Assembly: GCA_945952445.1 (NCBI GenBank)
Contig: CAMFIG010000024.1
Location: forward strand, 1 to 37,272
DNA: 37,272 nt
Reading direction: 5' to 3'
Source: an uncultured Chlamydiae bacterium
Lineage (GTDB): Bacteria > Chlamydiota > Chlamydiia > Chlamydiales > Rhabdochlamydiaceae
Positions 7,794 through 14,373 of this stretch are shown here, piece after piece (the stretch's first letter is position 1; each line of letters opens with the position of its first letter). The notes under the pieces were generated by a model. That model did not search any database. It was not told the origin of the DNA and saw only the letters and a program-made list of their open reading frames with translations. The position numbers and the translations under genes are program-made.

Positions 7794-7840
7794 CTTGCAT
7801 GGGGTGCAAGAGGTAGGAGGTTCAAATCCTCTCACCCAGA
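7794..7840 (+). other. 3' half of a proline tRNA (GGG): probable attachment site of the island
   Basis: The sequence folds as the anticodon arm to 3' end of a tRNA. Anticodon stem CTTGC (7794-7798) pairs with GCAAG (7806-7810) around the loop ATGGGGT (anticodon GGG at 7801-7803, U33 and G37 correct). A 5-nt variable loop AGGTA follows, then T stem GGAGG (7816-7820), T loop TTCAAAT (7821-7827), T stem CCTCT, 3' acceptor strand CACCCAG and A73. Upstream there is no D arm and no matching 5' acceptor strand (CTGGGTG would be needed), so it is not a working gene. A run of T follows. This is what a displaced attR/attL copy left by integration into tRNA-Pro(GGG) should look like. Confidence 0.75.
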
Positions 7841-7902
7841 TTCTTTTTTCTTAGGGATTTAAGCTAAATTCTCCCGTCCAAAGAAGTCTGATTTTTCTCA
7901 CT

Positions 7903-7911
7903 TGTGGCGGA
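7903..7911 (+). repeat. Third TGTGGCGGA direct repeat
   Basis: Same orientation and sequence as the copies at 7644 and 7655, but on the other side of the tRNA-Pro fragment. Short, so chance cannot be excluded. Confidence 0.35.
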
Positions 7912-7951
7912 TAGCTCCTCGTTATCCATGCTTAGTCATTCAAACAGCTAG

Positions 7952-8134
7952 AAACTACTGGAAAGTCTTAAAAAAATAGGCTCAATAAAGAAGGCAGTCA
8001 GTCCGCTTACAAATTGTAAGCGACTGAGATTGGAAGCCGATGCTGAAACCGTATTACGACTCATTCAATCGATTCTAGCCCAAAAGTCGCTAGAAAATAG
8101 TATTAAATGGAACCTAGAAAGTTCGGATTTCTAG
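7952..8134 (+). pseudogene. Possible coding relic containing a diverged boundary repeat
   Basis: A frame without an ATG is open for 60 codons after a TAG and ends at TAG 8132-8134. The translation looks protein-like (KRLRLEADAETVLRLIQS and AQKSLENSIKW), but I recognise no family. It contains the diverged boundary-repeat segment at 7996-8032. Its end overlaps the end of the convergent RecG/AlbA-like remnant within a shared hairpin. Likely a leftover of a larger gene, at low confidence. Confidence 0.25.
7996..8032. repeat. Boundary repeat, short diverged copy
   Basis: A match to the centre of the copies at 1833 and 10841, including the inverted repeat GCTTACAAATTGTAAGC at 8005-8021. Compared with GGTTACAAAATGTAACC in the other copies, the second base pair has changed from G-C to C-G on both sides, preserving pairing. 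The flanking ACTGA and ATTGG blocks are also shared. Confidence 0.55.
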
Positions 8135-8138
8135 GTTC
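8110..8138. terminator. Perfect 11-bp hairpin between convergent relics
   Basis: GAACCTAGAAA (8110-8120) and TTTCTAGGTTC (8128-8138) pair perfectly around a 7-nt loop. The hairpin overlaps the end of the minus-strand remnant at 8131 and of the plus-strand relic at 8134, so it may act as a bidirectional terminator. There is no long T run on either side. Confidence 0.4.
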
Positions 8139-8517
8139 TTCTAGGTTGATTTCCAGGTTCAGCTAAAATGAAGGTTTTATACGGATCAAATGAACCAGTT
8201 GAGAGCTCAACAAGCAACCCATCCTGACACATTTTTTTCAAGCGAGTTGTTGCCGTTCTGCGAGTTACTTTCCAAAGCTTTTCTGCGTCCATAGCCGAAA
8301 TTTTACCTTTTTGGTGAATATGCTCAATAATTGGCACATGCCAGGGCAGGATTGGAGCGATCTTCACTGTTCTAGGATAGAGAGTAATGCGGAAAAAATG
8401 ATCCAATTCCTCAAATCTCGGAGGCTTAATATGTTGTTGTTGGCAAATATCGATGATTCGGTTAAGGCCCGATCCCCATTGCTTATAGTGGTTCCCTTTG
8501 TCAAGACCAAAAATCAC
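8131..8517 (-). pseudogene. C-terminal remnant of an AlbA_2/RecG-like ATP-binding regulator
   Basis: A protein of 128 residues from a GTG. It begins with the end of a COG2865-type (Schlafen/AlbA_2 plus HATPase_c_4) protein: YKQWGSGLNRIIDIC, then PPRFEEL and FFRITLYP, followed by a winged-helix domain (AMDAEKLWKVTRRTATTRLKKM). Full-length relatives run 400-500 residues and carry an AlbA_2 domain that is missing here. The frame is open about 30 codons further upstream without the expected domain, so this is a 5'-deleted gene. Relatives occur in defence and mobile-element contexts. Confidence 0.6.
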
Positions 8518-8656
8518 AAAATTTAAGCTAAGATTCTCCGGTTGTTTTTTTTGTAATTGTGAAAATCCCTTCGGAGAAAGACTTCTATTTGTTTGGTTTA
8601 AAATAATTTATTACATTACCTGTAGATAAAAATGACAATTTTCTGAAATGTTGAGT

Positions 8657-8848
8657 TCATTTCTCTTGAGAAAGTCGCGTCACCCATAAGTGCTGGTAGC
8701 CTCCTTTGGGATCAGCATTTATCTCAAGCGAATCGATTTGCTCGCGGATTTCTGGGCTGTATATGACGAGAGCATAGGAAGATTTACTCTGTTCCAATCT
8801 GCGAGCCTTCTCAATCCTCTCTATTCTCTTTCTATTCACAGATTTCAT
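8657..8848 (-). CDS. Small basic ORF, second (shorter) copy
   Basis: A 63-residue paralogue of the ORF at 1983-2204, sharing NRKRIE.IEK, SSYALVIY, IREQIDSLEINAD and PKGGY. It lacks the roughly 17 residues that separate DAD from PKGGY in the other copy, and its C-terminus differs. Its ATG (8848) overlaps the end of the DUF5681 remnant as in the complete module, with GAGGGA upstream. It may still be translated. Function unknown. Confidence 0.5.
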   Translation of the reverse strand: MKSVNRKRIERIEKARRLEQSKSSYALVIYSPEIREQIDSLEINADPKGGYQHLWVTRLSQEK

Positions 8849-8996
8849 ATTTTCCCTCTGTTTTACGATTTTCTTCTAAACTTTTGAGTCTTAATTCAAA
8901 CTGACAGGCCTCTATGGCCTTTGAATAACTTTCCACCATCACCTCTCTTAAGGTCGATCTGTTTGCCGGCACTGGCAAATTGATGGATTGGATCAC
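8832..8996 (-). pseudogene. 3' remnant of a second DUF5681 gene
   Basis: From a GTG at 8996 a 54-codon frame runs to TAG at 8832. Its last 40 residues align with the C-terminus of the intact DUF5681 protein (VESYSKAIEACQFELRLK against VESYAKALETCEFESRLK, then both end in GKYE). The N-terminal signature domain, about 100 residues, is gone. The imperfect palindrome TTTGCCGGCACTGGCAAA (8962-8979), like the one in the boundary repeat, lies in its 5' part near the likely break. Confidence 0.65.
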
Positions 8997-9170
8997 TTGC
9001 TAAGTTCCTTAGCTTTTAGGCTAAAATATTGCTCCAATCGGATAAGGTACATTTCAATCATTGAAAATAGCTTAAAAGGATATTTTTCTATGGTTAAAAT
9101 ATCCCAATATGGTACATCTAAATCATGGATAACATATATTTTCAAATACGATTGATGCGCCGGATATACT
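8997..9170. promoter_or_regulatory. Upstream region of the AbiE pair with inverted repeat 9078-9104
   Basis: The perfect 9-bp inverted repeat GGATATTTT / AAAATATCC (9078-9086 and 9096-9104, 9-nt spacer) lies 66 bp before the abiEi start in AT-rich DNA. AbiEi-family antitoxins are known to repress their own promoter by binding inverted repeats, so this is a good operator candidate. A minus-strand frame over this stretch (8993-9232) has no recognisable content. Confidence 0.45.
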
Positions 9171-9980
9171 ATGGATGAATTGGCAGGTCTAGGCAAATTA
9201 TCTCGTAAGAGGCTTGCAGACGTACTTCGCAATTCAAATGGTTGTATATCAGTAAGTTTGGTAGTAGAAACATTAAACGTCTCACGAGAGCAAGCAAGGC
9301 TCTATCTATCCTCATGGGTAAAAAATGGGTGGTTACGAAGAGTCAGGAGGGGGTTATATTTCCCAGTGGATATAGCGGCTGAAACTACTGATGGTGGCGC
9401 CCTCGATCCATGGGTAATAGCATCACAGATCTTTTCCCCCTGCTACATTGGAGGATGGTCTGCGGCAAAACATTGGGATTTTACCGAACAGATTTTCGAA
9501 TCGACTATCGTTTTTACTTCTCGACGCCTAAATCAGAAAGAGCAGTCCATTGCGGGATTAACATTTTTGATAAAAAAATCAGCGTCCAACAAAATGTTTG
9601 GGCTTAAGTCCGTTTGGAAAGATCAGATCAAAGTACAAGTATCAGATTCTCATAAGACGATCATAGACATGTTTGATGATCCATCAATTGGAGGAGGAAT
9701 TCGTTCAGTGGTCGACTTTTTTCAAAAATATCTCTCTTCAAGTGAATGCGATCTAAATATTTTGATCCAATATGCGGAGAAGATGAATAACAAAGCGATT
9801 TTTAAACGTTTAGGGTTCGTATTATCAAAAATAAAGCCTGATGAGACGCGTTGGATTGCACAATGCTTAAGTCATTTGAGCCAGGGAAATTCGCAACTAG
9901 ACCCAGCATCAAAAGGAAAACGCCTGATCAAGAAATGGAGATTATGGGTTTCTGAAGGATTAGAAGAGGGATTTCGATGA
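9171..9980 (+). CDS. abiEi: AbiEi-type antitoxin / transcriptional repressor
   Basis: A 269-residue protein of the AbiEi (COG5340) family. The N-terminal winged helix-turn-helix is at about 8-65 (VSLVVETLNVSREQARLYL, then GWLRRVRRGLYFPV). The C-terminal antitoxin domain follows, with WVIASQIFSPCYIGGWSAA and VFTSRR and a typical VSDSHKTIIDMFDDP segment. AbiEi neutralises the AbiEii nucleotidyltransferase toxin (type IV system) and represses the operon. It overlaps abiEii by 4 bp (ATGA). No usual Shine-Dalgarno is seen before the ATG. It looks complete; phage abortive infection is the known role of relatives. Confidence 0.88.
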   Translation: MDELAGLGKLSRKRLADVLRNSNGCISVSLVVETLNVSREQARLYLSSWVKNGWLRRVRRGLYFPVDIAAETTDGGALDPWVIASQIFSPCYIGGWSAAKHWDFTEQIFESTIVFTSRRLNQKEQSIAGLTFLIKKSASNKMFGLKSVWKDQIKVQVSDSHKTIIDMFDDPSIGGGIRSVVDFFQKYLSSSECDLNILIQYAEKMNNKAIFKRLGFVLSKIKPDETRWIAQCLSHLSQGNSQLDPASKGKRLIKKWRLWVSEGLEEGFR

Positions 9981-10813
9981 TTAACAAATTTGAACTTGCT
10001 CGAAAAGCAAAAGAATACGGATTACAATCTTCTACGATTGAAAAAGACTACGTTTTAGGATGGATACTGATTGGCATTCAAAACCATCCTCAGACGAGAG
10101 ATTCATGGGTTTTTAAGGGCGGAACATGCCTTAAGAAATGCTTTTTCAACCAGTATCGCTTTTCGGAAGATCTAGATTTTACTCTGCTGAATGCTCAGCA
10201 AATGAAAGAAGAGGCGCTGAGGCCAATCTTAAAAGAGATTGCACAGTGGATCTATGAGCAATCGGGAATCGAAATCCCCGAAAATCTGATCTTTTTAGAC
10301 CCGCATCGCAGCTTATCTGTACAAGGCAAGCTATCCTACCGAGGCCCTTTGAAACAGCCAGTCCCTTATCCCTCCATCAAATTGGACCTCACTGCCAATG
10401 AACAAGTAGTACTGAAGCCAGAACAACGGAAGGTTTTCCACGAGTATTCCGATTGTCCAACCGAAACGCCCCAAATCCTAAGTTACTCCTATGAAGAAAT
10501 TTTCGCCGAAAAGTTAAGAGCTTTGGCTGAACGAGCACGGCCCCGTGATCTCTATGACGTTGTCCGTCTTTACCAAGAGCGTCATCGATTGACTGATATA
10601 GAAAAACTCCTAGAGTCCCTTCAAGGCAAGTGCTCCTTTAAAAAGATACCGATGCCCAATCTGGTGGCGATTGAGCAACATCCTCAAAGGTCGGAGTTTT
10701 TATCCGAATGGAAAAATATGCTGCATCATCAGGTGAAAGATCTACAACCATTCGAATATTTTTGGAGACATTTGCCTGATATTTTCTCATGGATTTACAA
10801 TTCGAAAAAATAA
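9977..10813 (+). CDS. abiEii: AbiEii nucleotidyltransferase toxin
   Basis: A 278-residue protein of the AbiEii/AbiGii (DUF1814) family of DNA polymerase beta-like nucleotidyltransferases. Family motifs are intact: I, FKGGTCLKK (47-55); the acidic SEDLDFTL (63-70); III, KLDLT (135-139); and IV, EEIFAEKLRAL plus RPRDLYDV (173-195). Known members inhibit growth, and related toxins add nucleotides to tRNA 3' ends, which inactivates translation. It is translationally coupled to abiEi. All putative catalytic residues are present, so the toxin is probably active and held in check by AbiEi. A boundary repeat starts 27 bp after its stop. Confidence 0.88.
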   Translation: MINKFELARKAKEYGLQSSTIEKDYVLGWILIGIQNHPQTRDSWVFKGGTCLKKCFFNQYRFSEDLDFTLLNAQQMKEEALRPILKEIAQWIYEQSGIEIPENLIFLDPHRSLSVQGKLSYRGPLKQPVPYPSIKLDLTANEQVVLKPEQRKVFHEYSDCPTETPQILSYSYEEIFAEKLRALAERARPRDLYDVVRLYQERHRLTDIEKLLESLQGKCSFKKIPMPNLVAIEQHPQRSEFLSEWKNMLHHQVKDLQPFEYFWRHLPDIFSWIYNSKK

Positions 10814-10840
10814 TTTATGAGAGAGGCGTTGCTCATGGAA

Positions 10841-10976
10841 CAGCTGTGCATTTTATTGTGCAATGCTGTACAGGAAAAACCTGCACAGTAATCCCATCTA
10901 CATAGAGTCGGTTACAAAATGTAACCAACTGAAGGGTTGGCTTACCGGCGCCGGTAAAGTGATCCCTGAACTTCAT
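10841..10976. repeat. Boundary repeat, copy 2 (136 bp)
   Basis: Partner of 1833-1967. The outer stem CTGTGCA/TGCACAG and GGTTACAAAATGTAACC (10910-10926) are unchanged. The GC palindrome is TTACCGGCGCCGGTAA (10942-10957): compared with copy 1, both arms changed G-C to A-T symmetrically, so pairing is kept. It follows abiEii as copy 1 follows helicase-Rrp8. The remaining 135 bp to the next gene end (10977-11111) show nothing I can name. Confidence 0.75.
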
Positions 10977-11111
10977 ACCCCCCCTCAATCGTAAACTGTC
11001 CTAGACTAAACTTAACCTGACAGTCGCAGAGTTTATCAGATTTAACCTATCTAACATCTTCTCATGAGCAAACGGTATACTCGAATCCCCCAAAAAAAAT
11101 TCGCATCTAAA

Positions 11112-12233
11112 TTATAAAAAAAGAGAACTTAAGTAGCCTGCGGCCTCTAAAATTTCAATCCCCTGCTCAGTATATTCCCGTTTTAGATCTTTAACAATTT
11201 GGATAGATGGTAAAGCATATTTCTCATGAAAATAGCGCAAACCAGGACTCACAGCAGGATCGGAAGTTTTAACTTCTATGATTTTCTCTATACCACAGTC
11301 TTTGACTAAAGCAAAATCCACTTCTTGCTTTTCTTTGGTTTGGAGATAATGCAAAGAGTAATCCTCCGCTTCATAATCGATTTTTCCAAATACATGCTTG
11401 AGAAGACACCCAGCTACAAGATTCTCGAATTTTGCCCCTATATTCCCTTTAACAAGTCCAGTATCAAAAAAATAGATCTTAGGTTCTTTTAGTAAACTAC
11501 GCGCTATGTTTTTTGAAAAAGGGGTAACGCGAAAAACGATATAAAGAGCTTCTAAAATCTGGATATATTTTTTTACCGTATTGGGAGCTACTTGCACATC
11601 TTGTGCAATAGAACTATAAGAAATTGGAGAACCCACTCTTTCTCTTAACAGATCGAAGACAAGGCGAATAGCTTGTAAATTTTGAATGTTATCAAAATCC
11701 AAAACATCTTCTCGAAGCAAACTGTCAACATATTGCAAACGCCATCGACTTGCATCTACTAGGTCTTGCGCTAAAAATGGCTCCGGAAACCCACCTCTTT
11801 CAAGAAAACGATCTAAAGTACAATCCACGTGAACTTTTTTACATTCTGCAGGAGATAAAGGCATAAGCCTATGCAAAAAATAACGACCCGCTAAAGAATC
11901 ACCCACGTGTTTAAAAATCTCTAGGCGAGCACTTCCAGTAACTAATATTTTTTGAGTCTCAGGCTTTGTGTCGTAAATTCCTTTGAGATATGTTTTCCAT
12001 TTGGGCATTTTGTGGATTTCATCTAAAATCAAAAGCTCTACATTCGGAAGCCAAGCTTCTTTTATCAGGATTTTCCTGTCTTCCGCTCGGTCATAATTCA
12101 AATAGACCGACGAGGCAAATTCTTGAGCAATCGCCTTGGCTAAAGTGGTTTTTCCTGCTTGTCTTGGACCCGCAAGCAGTACCATTTTCTTTTGCAAATC
12201 ACGCAAAATAACTTTTTTTTGATATCTTTCCAT
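11112..12233 (-). CDS. AAA_14/DUF4143 ATPase
   Basis: A 373-residue protein. It has Walker A GPRQAGKTT (22-30), Walker B LLILDEIHKMPKWK (68-81), the ITGSARL-like sensor segment (here VTGSARLEIF) and RYFLHRLMPLSPAE, which define the AAA_14 domain. A winged helix (YSSIAQDVQVAPNTVKKYI) and a DUF4143 nuclease-like C-terminal domain follow (YFFDTGLV, QEVDFAL, KIIEVKTSD). These E..D..EVK residues resemble a PD-(D/E)XK fold. The family is widespread in intracellular bacteria and archaea; function is unsettled. I use the ATG at 12233; a frame reaching 12281 would run through the palindrome. No Shine-Dalgarno is evident. Probably accessory. Confidence 0.85.
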   Translation of the reverse strand: MERYQKKVILRDLQKKMVLLAGPRQAGKTTLAKAIAQEFASSVYLNYDRAEDRKILIKEAWLPNVELLILDEIHKMPKWKTYLKGIYDTKPETQKILVTGSARLEIFKHVGDSLAGRYFLHRLMPLSPAECKKVHVDCTLDRFLERGGFPEPFLAQDLVDASRWRLQYVDSLLREDVLDFDNIQNLQAIRLVFDLLRERVGSPISYSSIAQDVQVAPNTVKKYIQILEALYIVFRVTPFSKNIARSLLKEPKIYFFDTGLVKGNIGAKFENLVAGCLLKHVFGKIDYEAEDYSLHYLQTKEKQEVDFALVKDCGIEKIIEVKTSDPAVSPGLRYFHEKYALPSIQIVKDLKREYTEQGIEILEAAGYLSSLFL

Positions 12234-12236
12234 ACC

Positions 12237-12298
12237 GACTATTATGCAAGACATTGCAAAATAGTCTAGACTTTTCCGCAATCTCTTGCGTAATAGTC
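12237..12298. promoter_or_regulatory. 62-bp imperfect palindrome in front of the DUF4143 ATPase
   Basis: The 31-bp arms match at 26 positions and meet at AGTCTAGACT. Each arm also carries a smaller GCAA(N4)TTGC repeat (GCAAGACATTGC and its counterpart). It fills the space directly before the ATPase ATG, ending 3 bp from it, and lies 12 bp before the rRNA methyltransferase stop. It could be an operator, a transcript hairpin masking the start, or the end of a miniature element. Confidence 0.6.
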
Positions 12299-12310
12299 AG
12301 AAACAGATAA

Positions 12311-13459
12311 TTACTCCCTTAGGAAATTACCAATTATTTCTATGTGGTTCGTTCCCGGAAAAAGCAAAAATCCCCTTGCCGTTTCCAACTTCCATCCATG
12401 CTCTAGAAATTCTAAAGCGTCTCTTTGGAACGACTCCCATCCACAGCTAATATAGATCATCTGCTGTATGGAAGAGGAAAAAATTAAAGGTTTTATCTCC
12501 CGAGAAAGCCCCTTTCTTGGGGGATCCACAATCAACACATCATTTTCTTGAAAAAAAGCTCCCATTTCTTCTGACCTTGCATGAAAAAACTCCATTTTCT
12601 TTTGAGGAGATTCTGGAAGAAGACGGCAGCTTTTGATAAAGCAGTCTCTAGCGTGATCGGAAGATTCTACAAGAGTGATTTTTTTTGCAAGTGGTGCTAA
12701 AAACATACCGATAATCCCAACTCCCGCATAGAGCTCTAAAACGCGTTTTTGATGGAGTAAAATTTCCTGTAAATAATCTAACATAGCCTCAAAAACGGGA
12801 AGATGCGCCTGAGCAAAGCAAGCGGGGTGGTAGCAGACTTGCATGCCAGATATTTCCTGCCACAGGTCTTCTTGTCCAAAAAGCCTTTTCCAATTTGGTC
12901 CAAAAATTTGATTGTTTTGCAATGGCTGCTCATTCATCCATATGGAATGCCAATGATCCCAAGAATTGTAAAGCCGCTGTACAAAATCCGTTTCTAAAGA
13001 AGAGAGGGGCCCACCATTCCAAACAAGAGCAAGCTGCACTTTTTGGCTACTTCTCTCCGCATGCATTTGGATATATTTTAAACGCCCTCTTGTTTCATCA
13101 TAGGGCTCAATCCCTTCGATTTGCTTGCGGATCTCTGACATCGCCTCATTAATGCAGGGAACATGCATGGGGCATTCTTTCATATCCACCACTTGATGCG
13201 TTCCCCCTTGAAAAAGACCGATGAGAGGGGTCTCCCCCTTACGGACAGCTAGCTTTACCTTGGACCTCCAATGAGAAACTTCTCGCAAGACAAGCTCTAT
13301 GGATCCTAAATTTCTTTTCTCAAAAAAACTGAGCATCTCCTTCCAAATAGGAGGATAATGAAGAGAATCCAGATGTTTACAACCACTGCAGCGAGGAAAA
13401 AGAGAACAGGAGACTGTGGAAAACTCTGTTCGTAGCGTGTTTATATTTTTTCGATACAT
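12311..13459 (-). CDS. TrmA/RlmCD-family 23S rRNA (or tRNA) m5U methyltransferase
   Basis: A 382-residue SAM-dependent uracil-C5 methyltransferase. Near the N-terminus, Cys residues in CSLFPRCSGCKHL plus a later ECPMH fit the [4Fe-4S] site of RlmD (RumA). The Rossmann motif I is VLELYAGVGIIGMFL, the substrate motif is VDPPRKGLS, the nucleophile Cys is in YISCGWESF, and the C-terminal general base Glu is in NHIEIIGNF. Family length is 380-440; there is no obvious TRAM domain. I cannot tell RlmC, RlmD or TrmA apart from sequence. Start 13459 or 13483. Divergent from the GlmU-like gene. Confidence 0.82.
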   Translation of the reverse strand: MYRKNINTLRTEFSTVSCSLFPRCSGCKHLDSLHYPPIWKEMLSFFEKRNLGSIELVLREVSHWRSKVKLAVRKGETPLIGLFQGGTHQVVDMKECPMHVPCINEAMSEIRKQIEGIEPYDETRGRLKYIQMHAERSSQKVQLALVWNGGPLSSLETDFVQRLYNSWDHWHSIWMNEQPLQNNQIFGPNWKRLFGQEDLWQEISGMQVCYHPACFAQAHLPVFEAMLDYLQEILLHQKRVLELYAGVGIIGMFLAPLAKKITLVESSDHARDCFIKSCRLLPESPQKKMEFFHARSEEMGAFFQENDVLIVDPPRKGLSREIKPLIFSSSIQQMIYISCGWESFQRDALEFLEHGWKLETARGFLLFPGTNHIEIIGNFLRE

Positions 13460-13483
13460 TGTGAATAACCCTCTTTTTTCCAA

Positions 13484-13692
13484 GTTATCGTCTATTTGTG
13501 ATCAGCACTTCAACAACCCATCGACAGCAAGTTTTTATAGGAAAATAGAGGGGGTTATGAACATTTCCACAGCTTATAAAAAAGAAGATCTTATCATATA
13601 TAGAAAGATCTTAGTAAGAAAATAAAGAGCTTGTCTTTCTCGGCCTGAAAAGCTATCTTTATAGGAAAAAATAGGTTTAATTTTTAACTCTT
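13484..13692. promoter_or_regulatory. Divergent intergenic region with DnaA-box-like sites
   Basis: AT-rich. DnaA-box-like 9-mers (consensus TTWTNCACA): TGTGAATAA 13460-13468 (perfect in reverse, just inside the alternative 5' end of the methyltransferase gene), TGTGGAAAA 13415-13423 (perfect to the W form, within the gene), ATTTCCACA 13563-13571 (one mismatch) and TTATGAACA 13555-13563 (one mismatch). Two AAGATCTTA repeats (from about 13585 and 13605) and two TTTATAGGAAAA repeats are also present. It also must contain promoters for both flanking genes. Confidence 0.35.
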
Positions 13693-14373
13693 ATGCTGGA
13701 TGTAAACTATTATTTTTCTTTAGAGGACTGCCAGTTTATCGATCTTTTTGATCGATGTGAAGCTGTTTGGGAGCCTTTAAAGAGACTCTCTGATTATCTA
13801 GCAAAAAAAAAGTTTGGAAAGATAGAAGTTTCTATTGCAGAGGGCGTTTATTTAGAAAATTCCTCTTCTATTTTTATCGGCAAAGGAACTGTCATTGAAC
13901 CAGGAGTCTACATCAAAGGTCCTTGCTACATTGGAGAAAATTGCGAAATTCGGCATGGGGCTTATTTAAGAGGGGATGTAATTCTTGGAAATAGAGCTGT
14001 TGTGGGTCATGATACAGAGGTAAAACACAGCATTTTATTAAACGATGCCCGTGCAGCCCATTTTAATTATGTGGGGGATTCTATTTTGGGGAGCCACACA
14101 AATTTGGGTGCGGGTGTCAAGTGTGCGAATTTGCGTTTGGATGGCAAAGAAGTCTTCATACATATAGAAGGCCGCAAAATAGCCACGGGGCTTAATAAAT
14201 TGGGATTAATTTTAGGAGACCGATCGCAATTGGGATGCAATAGCGTAACAAATCCAGGAACTCTTTTAGGGAAAGATGTCTTTGGATATCCCTGTTTGAA
14301 TATTGGAGGGGTTGTTCCCTCTCGATCCCGGATCCAATCGAAACAAAATTACTGCATAGAGGCGCTTACATGA
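13693..14373 (+). CDS. GlmU-like left-handed beta-helix (hexapeptide) protein
   Basis: A 226-residue protein made almost wholly of hexapeptide repeats (for example IFIGKGTVIEPGVYIKG, CYIGENCEIRHGAYLRG, VILGNRAVVGHDTEVK), ending in a loop (HIEGRKIATGLNKLGLILGD) that resembles the acetyltransferase end of GlmU-type sugar-phosphate nucleotidyltransferases. There is no N-terminal nucleotidyltransferase domain. In Chlamydia a similar short GlmU-like gene also sits immediately before the polyprenyl synthetase gene. A likely role is acyl transfer on an amino-sugar phosphate, but this is not certain. The stop overlaps the next start by 4 bp (ATGA). Confidence 0.75.
   Translation: MLDVNYYFSLEDCQFIDLFDRCEAVWEPLKRLSDYLAKKKFGKIEVSIAEGVYLENSSSIFIGKGTVIEPGVYIKGPCYIGENCEIRHGAYLRGDVILGNRAVVGHDTEVKHSILLNDARAAHFNYVGDSILGSHTNLGAGVKCANLRLDGKEVFIHIEGRKIATGLNKLGLILGDRSQLGCNSVTNPGTLLGKDVFGYPCLNIGGVVPSRSRIQSKQNYCIEALT

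Noticed and set aside
7750-7845. Complete tRNA gene
   Set aside because: There is no D arm and no 5' acceptor strand that could pair with CACCCAG, so only the 3' half is present.
8993-9232. 79-residue minus-strand frame over the abiEi start
   Set aside because: No recognisable content, overlaps the abiEi 5' end and the operator candidate, no ribosome site.
12803-13152. Plus-strand frames inside the rRNA methyltransferase gene
   Set aside because: Antisense shadows of a well-supported gene.
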